A program made the translations under genes and the position numbers. Positions 10,791-22,583 of a DNA stretch of 64,000 bases are shown here, in pieces. The stretch's first letter is position 1. Each line of letters starts with the position of its first letter. A model generated the notes under the pieces. That model ran no database searches and was not told the origin of the DNA. It saw nothing but the letters and a program-made list of their open reading frames with translations. Source of the stretch: Thamnidium elegans (lineage: Eukaryota; Mucoromycota; Mucoromycetes; Mucorales; Mucoraceae); NCBI GenBank assembly GCA_025201345.1, contig JAIXMG010000043.1, positions 1-64,000 on the forward strand, given 5' to 3'.

Positions 10791-13446
10791 CTATTGAGCA
10801 GCAACATTCTTCTTGATAAGGTTCAAAGCAGAACCTTCACGAATCCATTGAAGTTGATCTTCGCTTAAAGTATGAACAGCGTCAATAGATAACTTGGAAC
10901 CGTCAGGCTTAGTAACGATTAACTTGACAGGTGAGCCAGGTGCGAGGTTCTTAAGACCTTGAGTTTCAATTACATCGCCACCGTTAATTTTTTCATAATC
11001 AGAATCATTCTTAAAAGTCAATGGCAAGACACCTTGCTTCTTCAAGTTGGTTTCGTGAATACGAGCAAAAGAACGAGAAATGATCAACGGACTACCCAAA
11101 TAACGAACTTGTAAAGCAGCATGTTCACGAGCAGAACCTTCACCATAGTTATGATCAGCAATAACTGTCCATTCAATATCTTGACTCTTATAACTCTTGG
11201 CAACTTCAGGAATAGTATCTTCCTTGTTATTGGTAACATCTGTCACCAAATTGACCTTACCATTATCTGCATTTTGAGCACCAATCAAAGTATTCTCGGC
11301 AATGTTTTGCAAATGACCCTTAAACTTTAACCATGGACCAGCAGCTGAAATATGATCGGTAGTACACTTTCCTTTAACCTTAACCAAAACACGAATGTCC
11401 TTAAATTCTTCACCATTCCAAGGTTGGAAAGGATCTAAAGCTTGAAGACGGTTAGATTTAGGATCGATTGAAATTTGAACAGAAGCATCGGGTGTAGGAG
11501 TAGGAGATGGGGGTTCATAAGTAGCACGACCAGCTTCAAAACCTTGATGAGGAAGATCATCACCTGTAGGAGGATTGAAACGGAATTCTTTACCGTTCTT
11601 ATCCTTTAAGGAATCAGTCATGGGATTGAAAGATAATTTACCAGCGAAAGCCATAGCTGTAACGATTTCGGGAGCAGCCAAAAAGTTCATAGTTTGTGAG
11701 TTACCATCATTACGACTGCGGAAGTTACGGTTGAAAGAGGTTAAAATGGCATTTTCCTCACCCTTCTTTTCAGTACGCTTCCACTATTTTTTTTTAAAAA
11801 AAAAAATAAAAGAATTAATTCACGCAATTTCCAATTACCTCTTTTTTATATAGTATTTACCTGTCCGATACAAGGTCCACAAGCATTAGCCAAGACTTGA
11901 CCACCAGCATTCTCAAAAACGAGTTGTTGACCGTCACGTTCAATGGTAGCACGAATTTGTTCAGAACCTGGGGTAACCAAAAATTGAGATTTGATATCAA
12001 CACCAGCATCAGTAGCTTGCTTAGCCATAGAAGCGGCACGAGACATATCTTGATAAGAAGAATTGGTACAGCTTCCAATTAAAGAAGAAGTAAGATCGTC
12101 CTTCCAACCATTTTCAGCGATGAAATCCTTGAACTTGCTAAGGGGAGTACTCAAATCAGGAGTAAAAGGGCCGTTAATATGAGGTTCAATCTCAGACAAA
12201 TTAATTTCGATAATCTTATCGTAATGAGCTCCAGCATCAGCACGTAAGAATTGAGAGTTGGCATCAGCGGCAGTACTGACAGCGCGACGACCGGTAGAGT
12301 TCAAGTAAGAACGCATGCTGGTAGTGTAAGGGAAAAGAGAGGTAGTAGCACCTACTTCAGCACCCATATTACACATGGTAGCCATACCAGTACAAGATAA
12401 AGTATCAACACCTTCACCAAAATATTCAATAATATGGCCAGTACCGCCACGAACAGTTAAAAGACCAGCCATCTTTAAAATAACATCCTTAGGACTAGCC
12501 CAAGGCCCCAAACTACCAGTTAACTTGACACCAATAACATTAGGTGCTTTAAGTTCCCAAGGAATAGCTGCCATAGCATCAACAGCATCAGCTCCACCAA
12601 CACCAATAGCAACCATACCCAAACCACCTTTTTTTTATTTATTTAAAAACAAAAAATAAGCCGTTAAAAAAACCATTCTCTTCATAATAATAATAATAGA
12701 AAAAAACTTACCAGCATTAGGAGTATGACTATCGGTACCAAGCATAAGACCACCAGGAGCAGCATAATTTTCTAAAACAATTTGGTGAATAATACCACTT
12801 CCAGGCTTCCAGAAAGCAACACCGTACTTCTTTGCACCACTTTCCAAGAAATCAAAAATTTCCTTATTAGCAATAATAGATTCAGCAACATCTTTATCAG
12901 CACCTTCGTTGGCAGCAATCAAATGGTCACAGTGAATAGAACTAGGAACAGCCGTAGTAGGCATACCGGATAACATAAATTGTAAGAGTGCCATTTGAGC
13001 AGAAGCATCTTGCATAGCAACACGATCTTTTTTTTTTATCGTTAATTATCAATTATATATACATATATGCCATTATTATATAATTTACCAGGAGATAGCT
13101 TTAAATAAGTTTCACCGCGAACAGGAATAGTTTCTTCAGGATTAGTCAAGTGAGAATAAACAACCTTTTCAGCTAAAGTTAAAGGGCGGTTGTCTAAAAT
13201 ACGCTTTACAAGGTCAAGATTCTTTGTTAATTTGGCATAAGGAGGTGTAATAGAAGAACAATCCTTTTCAACAACAGGGTTATGTTGAGAAGCCATCGAA
13301 CGGATAGAAGTTAAACTACGAAAAGCATTACGTGTGACCTATTTTTTTAAGAATAAATTGTTAGGATTATAAGCGAATATGAATTTTTTGCATATATTTA
13401 TATACTTTACTCTACTAGTCTGGTGACCTAAATAAGCAGAGATCAT
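10791..13446 (-). CDS. ACO1: Aconitate hydratase, mitochondrial
   Basis: Interconverts citrate and isocitrate through cis-aconitate in the mitochondrial TCA cycle. Exons 13446-13411, 13338-13089, 13026-12712, 12627-11861 and 11783-10791 give 786 residues, the usual length. The start [12 protein letters not shown] and following [17 protein letters not shown] are basic and free of acidic residues, consistent with a mitochondrial presequence; the first intron lies inside it. Iron-sulfur ligands are visible: Cys in [11 protein letters not shown], and both Cys in NACGPCIGQ, immediately before the last intron. Other family motifs: [22 protein letters not shown], and the swivel-domain segment [19 protein letters not shown] with catalytic Ser/Arg. 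It ends [10 protein letters not shown]. Decayed element fragments lie on both sides of this otherwise intact gene. Confidence 0.97.
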
Positions 13447-13746
13447 TTTTTTTTTCTAATTAAAAAATATAATAATAAAAGAGAGAAGGGATAGAAGAAG
13501 AAGAAAAGGATAAAGAGAGAGAAAAGAGAGAAAATTTAAAACAAATAAATAAATAAATAAAAAAAAAAAACGAGATGAAATATATCAAGCGTTTTTAGTG
13601 TTTGTCCATCAAAGTGGAAGATGATCTTTTATCTATTACCGAATTAAGAACGAAAACATTTAAAGGCCGCATAGCTTTTAGCTGTCACGCCAATCTTAAT
13701 TTGTAAAAAAAAAAAATTAGTATATTCACACTCTTGAATTCTGGTA

Positions 13747-15190
13747 TTATAGTAATACTATGGGCAAGTTCAAACCTACCATTTGAGTTACAAAGATCAT
13801 TGGTTTTTTTGACGTCGAAAATAGAGCAAAAATGACATCCTTCTGTCTTCTGGAATTTTCTGATTGAATAACGTATCCGTCATAATCGAAAATGTCTAAT
13901 GCAACAGGGTCGGCTCTATTCATCATCTGGTGCAGAGAGGGACCATCCATCGATACAGCATCGGTTTAAGGAAGAGTAGCTGTAGAACATATTTTTTTGG
14001 TGTGACATCCGTTTCCGGTTTTTACCAATATATCGTTTGCAAGAAGAACAAGAGGCAATTGATGTATAATCATGTGTGAGCAATCTTTGTTCGGTATATA
14101 TGGCTTTACAATTTTTATAAGTTTCGAACAAACGTCAGCTTCCCTATTGCTGAAGCTTAAGAATTGCTGTGTAAAACTATTGCGGAAATAGTCTTTTTTT
14201 CTGAATTTAACAAGACTTCTTTAATTATACCCTTTAAGCTTTTTAATTGCTTACGAGATACATCTCTTGATAAATCTTCAACTGAGTCTTCAATGTCACT
14301 ATCCTCGTCAGAAGGATAGTTGTCATTATTTTTTTTGGTTTTGAAAATCGATAGCTTTTATCTGTACATTTTCGCTAATAGAATTCTAAAAATATCAAAT
14401 GTTAGTAGGTTAAGGTGAATCTTGTAGTAATAAAGTTTACGTACCAAAACAGGACTTTCAGTAGGTGCAACAATTTTATTTCGGAAATATCGTATTCTTT
14501 CATTACATGCAGCAATTTTTCTTTCCTTGTCCGAATCATTCATCGGCTTCTTCCTCTTGTATCTTTCTATATCCTTAAACTCACAGCGAGTAGCGTTTCG
14601 CCTTTGGTTCCTGATATTTGGGCACGAGAGTTTATCTTCTTTTTCTTTTCTAGCTCCTTTAACTTCTTGCTCTTTTCTAAATTTTTGAAACTTTTTGTGT
14701 ATTTCTTTTAGGTGCCAGATGAATACATAGAAGAGTATACAAAAGATTGTTCGAGAGCTTGTCGAATATTATTTTTTTAGACCACATAGTGTTAAAATTT
14801 GCAACGTATTTTGCATGCGCCGAAATCATCTCTGTACTAGTTTTTTTTTTTTTTTTTTTTTTCGTTTGCATTCTTCTTATAAGTGCCTTTTTTGATGCCG
14901 AAACTGTCTAATACTAGGGAAAATAAATTAAGAGCAGGGTGCTACTTCAAAGAATATTCGTGTGTTCCATGTTGTCCAAAATAGTAAGAATGGATCATAT
15001 GTGAGTGCTTTTCTTCAAACAGCGTATTTAAATCTTCAGAATATTCTGATGTAGCCAAGCTATTGGGTATGCGAAAAGTGGCTATCGTGTCGTCATTTCC
15101 TTCGTCAAAATATTCCTGGGGAAGTATATCACTCAGCTTGAAAGGCTAACACGTTGTTGTATACAGTAAGGATTCCCTCTTTCAAAACAA
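13747..15190 (-). pseudogene. Family A element fragment, downstream N-terminal copy
   Basis: Minus-strand reading: PFKLSDILPQEYFDEGND (after a likely GTAATT..TTAG intron), MIHSYYFGQHGTHEYSLK, stop, HPALNLFSLVLDSFGIKK, an A-run that shifts the frame, HAKYVANFNTMWSKK and LCIHLAPKR. After a one-base shift it reads RKEQEVKGARKEKEDKL, KERKIAACNERIRYF, then SDIEDSVEDLSRDVSRKQ, HQLPLVLLANDILVKTG and MDGPSLHQMMNRADPVAL, ending near 13747. It aligns by eye to the middle and C-terminal blocks of the copy at 7.5-10.2 kb (HQLPLVLLANDIL versus YQLPLILIANDIL). It stops before any RuvC-like motif, so it is 3'-truncated as well as frameshifted. Confidence 0.55.
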
Positions 15191-15199
15191 GCATTGTTA

Positions 15200-16125
15200 T
15201 ATGAATTACCTCGCCGAATTCAATAATATAATCAGACAAATCAATAATATTTCTCTTCAGTTAATCTTCAATAATAGTTTTGATATTTTCCGGAATATCC
15301 TCTCTTAATGCTTTATTAAAACTTGACGATAAAGCTCTGAAAATTTTTCCCTTCTTTGTTCTAAGAATAGGGTTTGTGTATGTCGAGGTGCCAGAAGAAT
15401 GAGGTACAGATTCAAGTATTATAGATTTTTTTTTCAAAGTTATCTTTCGCAAAAGTATTCCAAGCGACATTGTTTCTTAATGGGGAGTACGTAGTATTAA
15501 TGCTTTGTAGTTATCTTTACCTCAGTAGCTAAAAATTTTGTGTAAGTTTCAATTCTTTCCGTACATCGAATAACTTTATTGACCAATTTTTGTTTGTTGA
15601 TCGGGTCACCTTTTGGTTTCTTCACATATTTTCTACGTCGTTTACGTTCATTATTAACTAAATTCCTTTTTCCATTGCGAGATTTATTCATGAAGCTAAT
15701 AGGACTTTGAATGGTCGTAGCTTCTTCTTCGTTGATATACAATTGTTTCTTTTGCTCCGTCTCATTTTTCTTTTTAGCAACATAGGCTTTGTATTTCTGT
15801 TCTCGTTCCGGTGCAAGATGTATTTTCAGTAATAAATCCAGTAAGCGATTTAGAACTTTTAAAAGTCTTTTTGAATCCGACCATATAACTTCAAAGTTCG
15901 TTATATACTTGGACAAGGTCGTTTTCATAACATAAGAATCTGTTGTGGAAGCTTTTCTACGTTTCTAGGAAATATATCAACAAATGCTTTATGAATATGT
16001 TGTGTTTTCATTAAACCTTCTCTTATGTCTTGAGGGCCATAACAGGTGGAGTGGATTAGTTGAAAATGCGCCTTACTGAAAAGCTTACTAAAGTTACGAA
16101 CTAATGAATTGAAAGAAAAAAGTCT
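15200..16125 (-). pseudogene. Family A element fragment, upstream N-terminal copy
   Basis: Starts SFNSLVRNFSKLFSKAHF, QLIHSTCYGPQDIREGL, then after a shift MKTTLSKYITNFEVIWSD, LLDLLLKIHLAPEREQKY, a long Lys/Asn/Arg-rich stretch, RCTERIETYTKFLATE, a probable GTAAAG..AAG intron, MSLGILLRKITLKKK, ALREDIPENIKTIIED, TAA at 15261, and IIDLSDYIIEFGE running toward the next fragment. The repeated pattern 'H..LIHS.YFG ... KY..NF...WS ... IHLAP.R' shows that this fragment and the one at 13.7-15.2 kb are two copies of the same N-terminal domain placed in tandem, either by duplication or because the family naturally has two such modules. Confidence 0.55.
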
Positions 16126-16782
16126 AAATGATATACGAGTAACTACCTAACGGAGTAATTCAAGATGCTGGTAAACTTTCAAATTGTAGACCATCTTATC
16201 TCGCTCAATATTTGGACATTAATAAATAGTTTCCTCCTATTTTATTGCTTATTTACTCTTTTTTTTTATATTAACTATTATTTAACTACGAAGTCTTTTT
16301 CTATTTTCTTTACTTATTATTTTGCTTTTGCTTTTGATTTCATATTTTTATTTTCTTGTTTTTGCTTTTATGTTTACACGAACCAATACAGTTCATCTTG
16401 GAGCAACGGCTATCCATAAGGGTACGTGAAAAATAATATATGTCACTTTTTTCAAAACACGTAAATAGAGCATGGATTTACTAGTCCTTAAAAAATAAGT
16501 TGTAATCTATTGTTTTAGACTTCGTATCGTTATAGATGTATTTATTGAAATGCTATTTATACGGATCTCTGCCAAACTATATTGTACAACACGGCACAAC
16601 CGTTAGCTTACAAAATATGGAGACCTTTTTCTAGCTAAATAATTTATCCGTACAAAAATATTATGTCTACAGATCCTTTTTAGAAAAAATACAATATAAA
16701 TATCCGGGATAAAAAGGGACAACAAAAGTGTAAGCCACATCACAAACAAAATTATGTTTTACATTTATTTTTATTATAACTA
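16126..16782. other. Intergenic, nothing recognised
   Basis: AT-rich. A plus-strand open frame at 16165-16419 is a hydrophobic low-complexity Phe/Tyr/Leu run produced by T-rich DNA. I see no gene, RNA or repeat I can name. Confidence 0.4.
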
Positions 16783-19098
16783 TCAATGAGGCCGAGAAGA
16801 AGAAGATAATGCTGATGAAGGTGTTGCTTTTGTTCTATTGTCTTGTGATTTCGATTTGTTGTTATTTGTATTTAATGTGTTGGGTCCTTTTTGACGTTTA
16901 CGCTGTTTGGATTCAAATTCATGCCAATCTCCTGCAATATCCAATAAGCTATTCCAAAAAAAAAGGTCAATATATCATTGTATAACAATAGAAAAAAAAA
17001 GATACTTACTTTGCAGGCATAATCGGTTCTGGAGATTCAGTTTTAAAATAATTAAATTCTAGCGCTTGTGCAGCAGTTGGTCTTTTTAATGGATCCATTG
17101 ATAATAATGCTTCTGATAACTCTAAAGCACCAGGAGATAATAACCTATATGAACAAGTCAGTTCTTTTCTCTCTCTTCTTCTTCTGTGTATATACGATAA
17201 TATAATACTTTACGATTGAAAGGATTCTCTAAATTTCGATACATAGTTTTCATTAGGTCGTACCATAGCATACCATGGAAGTTCCTTAACGGTTGGCCAA
17301 TTTTCTTCAGATGGTGTTCCCATAATTTTATAAATTGAATCTAATTGAGTAATTTCGTCGACACCACTAAAGACAGCTTTTCCCGTAAAAAATTCCAGCA
17401 TAATGCAACCTACACTCCAAATATCTACTGCTGGGCCATATGCAGTAGCACCAAGTAATAACTCTGGTGGTCTGTACCATAATGTGATCACTCGATTGGT
17501 ATAATCGTGAACTCTATTTTTTTCAAATACTCTAGCTAGACCAAAATCTGCAATCTTTAACTCACCTTTGTTATTTATCAGCAAATTTGAGCCTATATAG
17601 TAGGGTTAATTATATATTTATATGTATTTTTTTATAGTAGTAATAACCTTTAATATCTCGATGTAATATGCCCATATGGTGAAGGTAAGCCAGACCCTCA
17701 AGCATTTGTTTAACTAACGATTTTGCATGAGCCGGCTCAAAGTTGAAATTAGGATGACCCAATATGCCAGATAAATCATGATCCATGTATTCTAATACCA
17801 TATATACAGAGCCCTTTGCTACCATAATCTCTTGTAATTCTACAATACGGTTATGCTTTAATTTTTGTAATAATTTGATTTCTCTCATCGCTGTAATAGG
17901 AAACTAGTTGATATCTAGCTTTAGTAAAGATAAATAACTTGTTTTTTTTTTTTACTTTACCCCGTCCTTTTCAGTTTTCATTCGAATACGTTTTAATGCC
18001 ATAAGTTTCCCTGTTTTTCCATTACGTGCCTTGTATACCTTACTAATAAAAAAAAAATGTTTTTAATCAATTGTTCGTTTTCTCTCTCTCCTTTTTTAAA
18101 ATATATATTTTTTCTTACCCATAAGTTCCTTCTCCAACTTGTCCAATTTTTTCAAATAGTGTAGAAGGATCCTCAGACGTTTGAAAGGGATATCCAACGT
18201 CGTCTAAAGCAGCTTCAGGAACGCCAGCAAATGATCCGGTATAAGGAGTTTCTGTAGTTTGTGAAGTTTGAGTGATTGGCGGTGGTGGCGGTGGAACATC
18301 TGTACGACTTGTAGTAGGAGGAGGAGGGGGAGGATTATTGTTATTAGTTGTTGGGGGAGGTGGGGGTATCTCTTGTTGTTGAGGTTGCTGTGGTTGTTGA
18401 TAATAGGCTTGGTCATAATAAGCATAGTATCCATTTGGGTCCTGTGTTTGATAATACTGCATATACAGTTGATATTGTTGATATTGTTCGGCAGTATATT
18501 CTGTTTGGTATCCAGCGTTCGCATAATCAGCTGCGGTCCAATTATTATTATAATAATTACTCCAAGCCGCTTCATTCGCAGCAACTTGTTGAGGATCTTG
18601 TGGTTGTGGTTGATGATGATGATGCTGTGATTGTTGTGTTTGTGGTTGTTGATAATAAGCGGCAGGAGCTGTCGGAGGTTGGTCAGTATGAGCAGTAACT
18701 GGTTGTGAGATGATCATATCTGCTTTAGGACCAACAGGTAAACTATTATCTATACTGGATTCTTTTAATACTGTTGCGGTATCACGTCGATGATAGGATG
18801 ATCGTTCCTTTTGAGATTTACTGCTGGTTCTATCTTTACTTCCAGTTCTTCGCGATGAACTCCAAGAACTTCTCTCACGACTTCTATCACGATGTGATCG
18901 ACTACTTCCACGTTCATATCGACTGTTTCGTTCGTCTCCGTAATCCCTCCGTTTTTCACGATGACTACTATGATGATGACGATCACTACTACCATAATGT
19001 TCGTCTCGACTTCGTTTATCTGACGTATGTGTTTTTTTATCTTGACTGCTACGTTCCAGAGACTTTTCTCTCGATTTCGAATATGTGCGATCGTCCAT
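16783..19098 (-). CDS. CTK1: CTK1/CDK12-type cyclin-dependent kinase
   Basis: Ser/Thr kinase expected to phosphorylate the RNA polymerase II C-terminal domain with a cyclin partner in the nucleus. Exons 19098-18119, 18042-17961, 17903-17648, 17592-17214, 17144-17010 and 16948-16783 give 665 residues. Residues 1-320 are low complexity: an Arg/Ser/His/Asp-rich region (about 1-110), a Gln/Tyr-rich region (about 135-240) and poly-Pro blocks. The kinase domain starts at about 318 (FEKIGQVGEGTYGKVYKA). Seen: ALKRIR Lys, PITAMREIKLLQ (C-helix, PITAIRE-like, the CDK12/CTK1 signature), HRDIKGSNLLIN, ADFGLARVF, NRVITLWYRPPELLLG with the T-loop Thr, and DIWSVGCIMLE. BUR1/CDK9 is the alternative, but PITAMRE and the RS-like N-terminus favour CTK1/CDK12. 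CT-rich sequence (19189-19217) lies just upstream of the start. Confidence 0.88.
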
Positions 19099-20426
19099 CT
19101 GTGTCGTTCCTTTTTTTTTTTTGGAAATTGAATATATATGAATATATAAAGACTTGTAATAAATAAAAAAGTGATTAAACTACTTTTTTTCTCTCTCTCT
19201 CTTTCTCTCTCTTTCTGTTCTAAAAAAAAAAAGACGTTTTTTTTTCTCCTCTCTTTTATATATGTATATATATGACTGTAGTTTTCGTTATGTTGTTATA
19301 ACAAAAGAAACAAAAAAAGGAAACAAGAAGAAGAAAATCCTTTTTTTTTTGGGAAAAGATATTATTTAAAACTACCAAGACCTATCATGTTGAATTCAGG
19401 CGCGTAGCTAAAAATTTAGTAAAAAAAAAAAAAAGTGACCGTCAAATCATCAGTGACGCCATACTTGGGAGTTTTGTTTTATAGGTTTTTAAAAGAAGGA
19501 TATGAGTTGGTACAATTTTAATTCTATCAGTAAACAAATGCCTCTTTTTTTTTCTTAACTGATGCACGTAAAGGTCTGACATATAACTCAAGTATAAACA
19601 ATAATTAAAAGGTAGAGACAGGAGATGGTTTGACCTTTTGTTGAAACTGTCAAAATTTATTTATTTTCCAAAAGAAAAAAGGGTCCAACAATAAGGGTCC
19701 ATTCTATGCAGCCATAGATATCTATTAGCATGATTCGTAACTAATTGTGTGTCTAAAATAATTATGCAATCCTTGGGGGGGGGGGAGGTTGAGGCATGCC
19801 AAAATTTAATGCTAGATTTTTACTTTTATGATAATTTATGTACAAATAATTTGTTAAGCTACAACGAATAATTACTATGTTTGATTGTACTAATCAAACT
19901 AGACCATGCCATAAACTCGTGTTTGTGAGGTAGGATAAATTGTAAGACAAAATATGAAGAGGAAAGTTTATATGTCCAAACTTGGCAAATTAAATATTTA
20001 CACACTTCTTTAAAGGTAGAAATCCCGACAAGTGTACAAAAAAGAAGAGGAAAAAAGTCTATTAACAGTTCTGATGAACAAGGTCATATAGAGGAAACAT
20101 CTTGTACTACTTGATCGTATGTATTTATAATAACCTTCCTTTTTCTGCTCGTGTGAGTCACATCTATAAAGATTAATCGTGAGTAAAATGGAATAAAGTT
20201 AAATCATGATTTCCCGTTTGGATGATCCGTACATAAATGACCACAAACAAAACAAAACGAGGTAGAGGAGATAAGTTCAAGTTAGAGACAGTCACTGTAG
20301 TATATACTACCATATACTCAACGATATTGCTTATAATCTAAAGAGTTAAAATTCCCACATTTTATCAGGGAAAAAAAACCGCTTTTTTTTTTATTATCCG
20401 CACTTCTTCCTTTCCTCCCTCCCCAG
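19099..20426. promoter_or_regulatory. Divergent intergenic region between kinase and F-box genes
   Basis: 1.3 kb shared upstream region for two divergent genes. It holds a CT-rich tract near 19189-19217 on the kinase side, several poly-A/T runs, and a G-run at 19775-19786. No coding remnant, tRNA or named motif is seen. Confidence 0.35.
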
Positions 20427-22295
20427 ATGGCTTCATGGGGTGGATTGCCCATCGAGATCTTGTATTGTATTCTTAGCCAACTAACAAACCCAACTGATCT
20501 TTCAACTTGTTTAATAATATGCAAGAACTGGCATAAAGCAACACAAGAAATAGTTTACAATAACATTGAACTTTCTAGTCCATTGCAAATAACTTGTTTT
20601 GCTAATTGCATGGTGAAGGCACGAAGAATAAATGGGCCGAGTTTACTTGTAAAGAAAATATCAGTTTTTGGAGACGTAGAATCAAATAGTACAGAATGTT
20701 TAGAAAATTGTCTTTCTGATATCTTACAATTTTGTAATAATATTAAAACGATCGAAACTATTGGATTTAACCCTGGTAACGCTTTCTTCGCCCAAATTAT
20801 GCACCAACTTGACCAGGGAAACTGCCTTTTATTAGAGAATATACCATTCCCTTCTATAAAAGATGAAGATATACGGGCTTATGGATACACCAGTTGGGCA
20901 TTGCGTGATCGGTTGACATGTCTTATGATATCTGACAGAACCGAACAAATCAATCTTGGTTTAATAGATAACGAACTACTTATGGGTTTAAAATCATTTC
21001 CTCGCTTAAAATACCTAATGTATTATATAAAAGATTCAGAAAGTTTATACAAGATTGATTCCATCATTAAAAACTTTTCATCATTACAGCTTGTAGAAAT
21101 AAACCAACGTCGACGTACTTCAGCATTTGATCATGGTATTGATTTAACTTCAAGAAAACCGTGTACACAAGTGGAGGGATTTATAGGATCTGGTATCATT
21201 ATGCCCTCCAGTAAAATGTTAAAGTATATTATGGCAACATTTCCTAAACTCAGGTTATTAAACCTTGTATTTGCAATGATCACGCTCAAAAGTCAACTCT
21301 TATTAGAAAACTCTTTATCGACTGAAGCTTGTGTAGAATTTTTATCAAAAGCGTATAAAAAAATATACACTTTAAATATTGAACAACTTTATGTAGAAAA
21401 TGCAGTTGGTGTAGCCTCTGGTTTTTTAGATCTTGTCAATTTTGATGGCATCCTTGAAATACATTACGAAAACGACCACAATCACCCACAGTATATAAAT
21501 TTGACAAGAAGAAAATTTATTGTACAGTGCGTTCAACCTGTAAATGCACTGTACACAGTTTTGCCACACAGAGAATTAATCCAGAGATTCGGTCGTAATT
21601 TAGTAGGAGTTTCTTTAGATTTTGGTGATGCTTATACGCTATACCAAGAACTCAATAATCGAGAGTTGCATAAAAACGATGTACATGGATACTGTTTGGA
21701 TTATATCTTTAAATACTGTCTTCGCCTAGAATCACTCGAATTAGCAAACTTTTTATTCACCCAATGTAATCCTGAGTTAACAATTTGTAATACACTGCAA
21801 GTATTGATATTTGATTGTTGCGAATTTTCAAATATGGCTCTGCAAGAGTTATCGAAACGAATTCCTAGTTTAACTCTTTTATGTATTATTGATTCCGATT
21901 TTGAATACGATAGTATATGGGATTTACCTATTTACAATACATTGGTGACTGCAATTCATTGGAAAGACACAGGCCATGAAGATAGTCAAGATGATTATTC
22001 TCAATTTAATTTATGCTTAGAAAAGGGTTCTAATACTTTATTTTATTCCGGAAACAAGTATCACGTCAATCAATGCTTTGATAATGGTGATGCGTATCGT
22101 AAAACGTTTGATGTCGATGATATATTAAATATTAACGTTGCTTGTAAGCATATTGAATACTTTCATTTGGATATTCCTAACATTAAAATGTTGATAACAA
22201 ACCCTGGACATGTAAATCAAGCTATTTTTGTTCATCCATCACTTCAATACCACCAAGAAGTCAATAGATTAATGGAAACCAAACAAGACTCTTGA
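20427..22295 (+). CDS. F-box protein with leucine-rich C-terminal region
   Basis: Intronless, 622 residues. The N-terminal F-box (about residues 4-50) reads WGGLPIEILYCILSQL then DLSTCLIICKNWHKATQ, which would bind Skp1 and make this the substrate adaptor of an SCF ubiquitin ligase. The remainder is a repeated Leu/Ile-rich solenoid-like sequence (for example FPRLKYLMYYI, FPKLRLLNLVF, CLRLESLELANFLF), consistent with degenerate leucine-rich repeats used for substrate binding. Mucoromycota carry many such F-box/LRR-like genes; I cannot say which substrate it recognises. The start is the first Met, directly after a C-rich 5' stretch. Intron absence contrasts with most neighbours. Confidence 0.8.
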   Translation: MASWGGLPIEILYCILSQLTNPTDLSTCLIICKNWHKATQEIVYNNIELSSPLQITCFANCMVKARRINGPSLLVKKISVFGDVESNSTECLENCLSDILQFCNNIKTIETIGFNPGNAFFAQIMHQLDQGNCLLLENIPFPSIKDEDIRAYGYTSWALRDRLTCLMISDRTEQINLGLIDNELLMGLKSFPRLKYLMYYIKDSESLYKIDSIIKNFSSLQLVEINQRRRTSAFDHGIDLTSRKPCTQVEGFIGSGIIMPSSKMLKYIMATFPKLRLLNLVFAMITLKSQLLLENSLSTEACVEFLSKAYKKIYTLNIEQLYVENAVGVASGFLDLVNFDGILEIHYENDHNHPQYINLTRRKFIVQCVQPVNALYTVLPHRELIQRFGRNLVGVSLDFGDAYTLYQELNNRELHKNDVHGYCLDYIFKYCLRLESLELANFLFTQCNPELTICNTLQVLIFDCCEFSNMALQELSKRIPSLTLLCIIDSDFEYDSIWDLPIYNTLVTAIHWKDTGHEDSQDDYSQFNLCLEKGSNTLFYSGNKYHVNQCFDNGDAYRKTFDVDDILNINVACKHIEYFHLDIPNIKMLITNPGHVNQAIFVHPSLQYHQEVNRLMETKQDS

Positions 22296-22583
22296 AATTA
22301 AAAATAAAGGCGTCTCTCTTTGTTACCTATACATACATATATGCCATACCTTAAAAAATAAAATAGTATTTGACTTAGGTGCTTGATTTTGGGAGACAAC
22401 ATATATCTCGTTAAAATAAGTAATAAGTGTTAATTTCAGTAGATAGTTTGGGGAGGAGGTTGTATCAATTTATATAGATTTTTTGGTCGTACATATAAAA
22501 AAAGTCGTTTTATTGCTGGAAATACAGTTATTCCGAAAAATAGAACTCACAAAAATATCGTATGATTTTTATTTTTATTTTAT

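Noticed and set aside
18204..18698. Several long open frames on both strands within the CTK1-like first exon
   Set aside because: They are shadows of the repetitive Gln/Tyr/Pro coding sequence in other frames.
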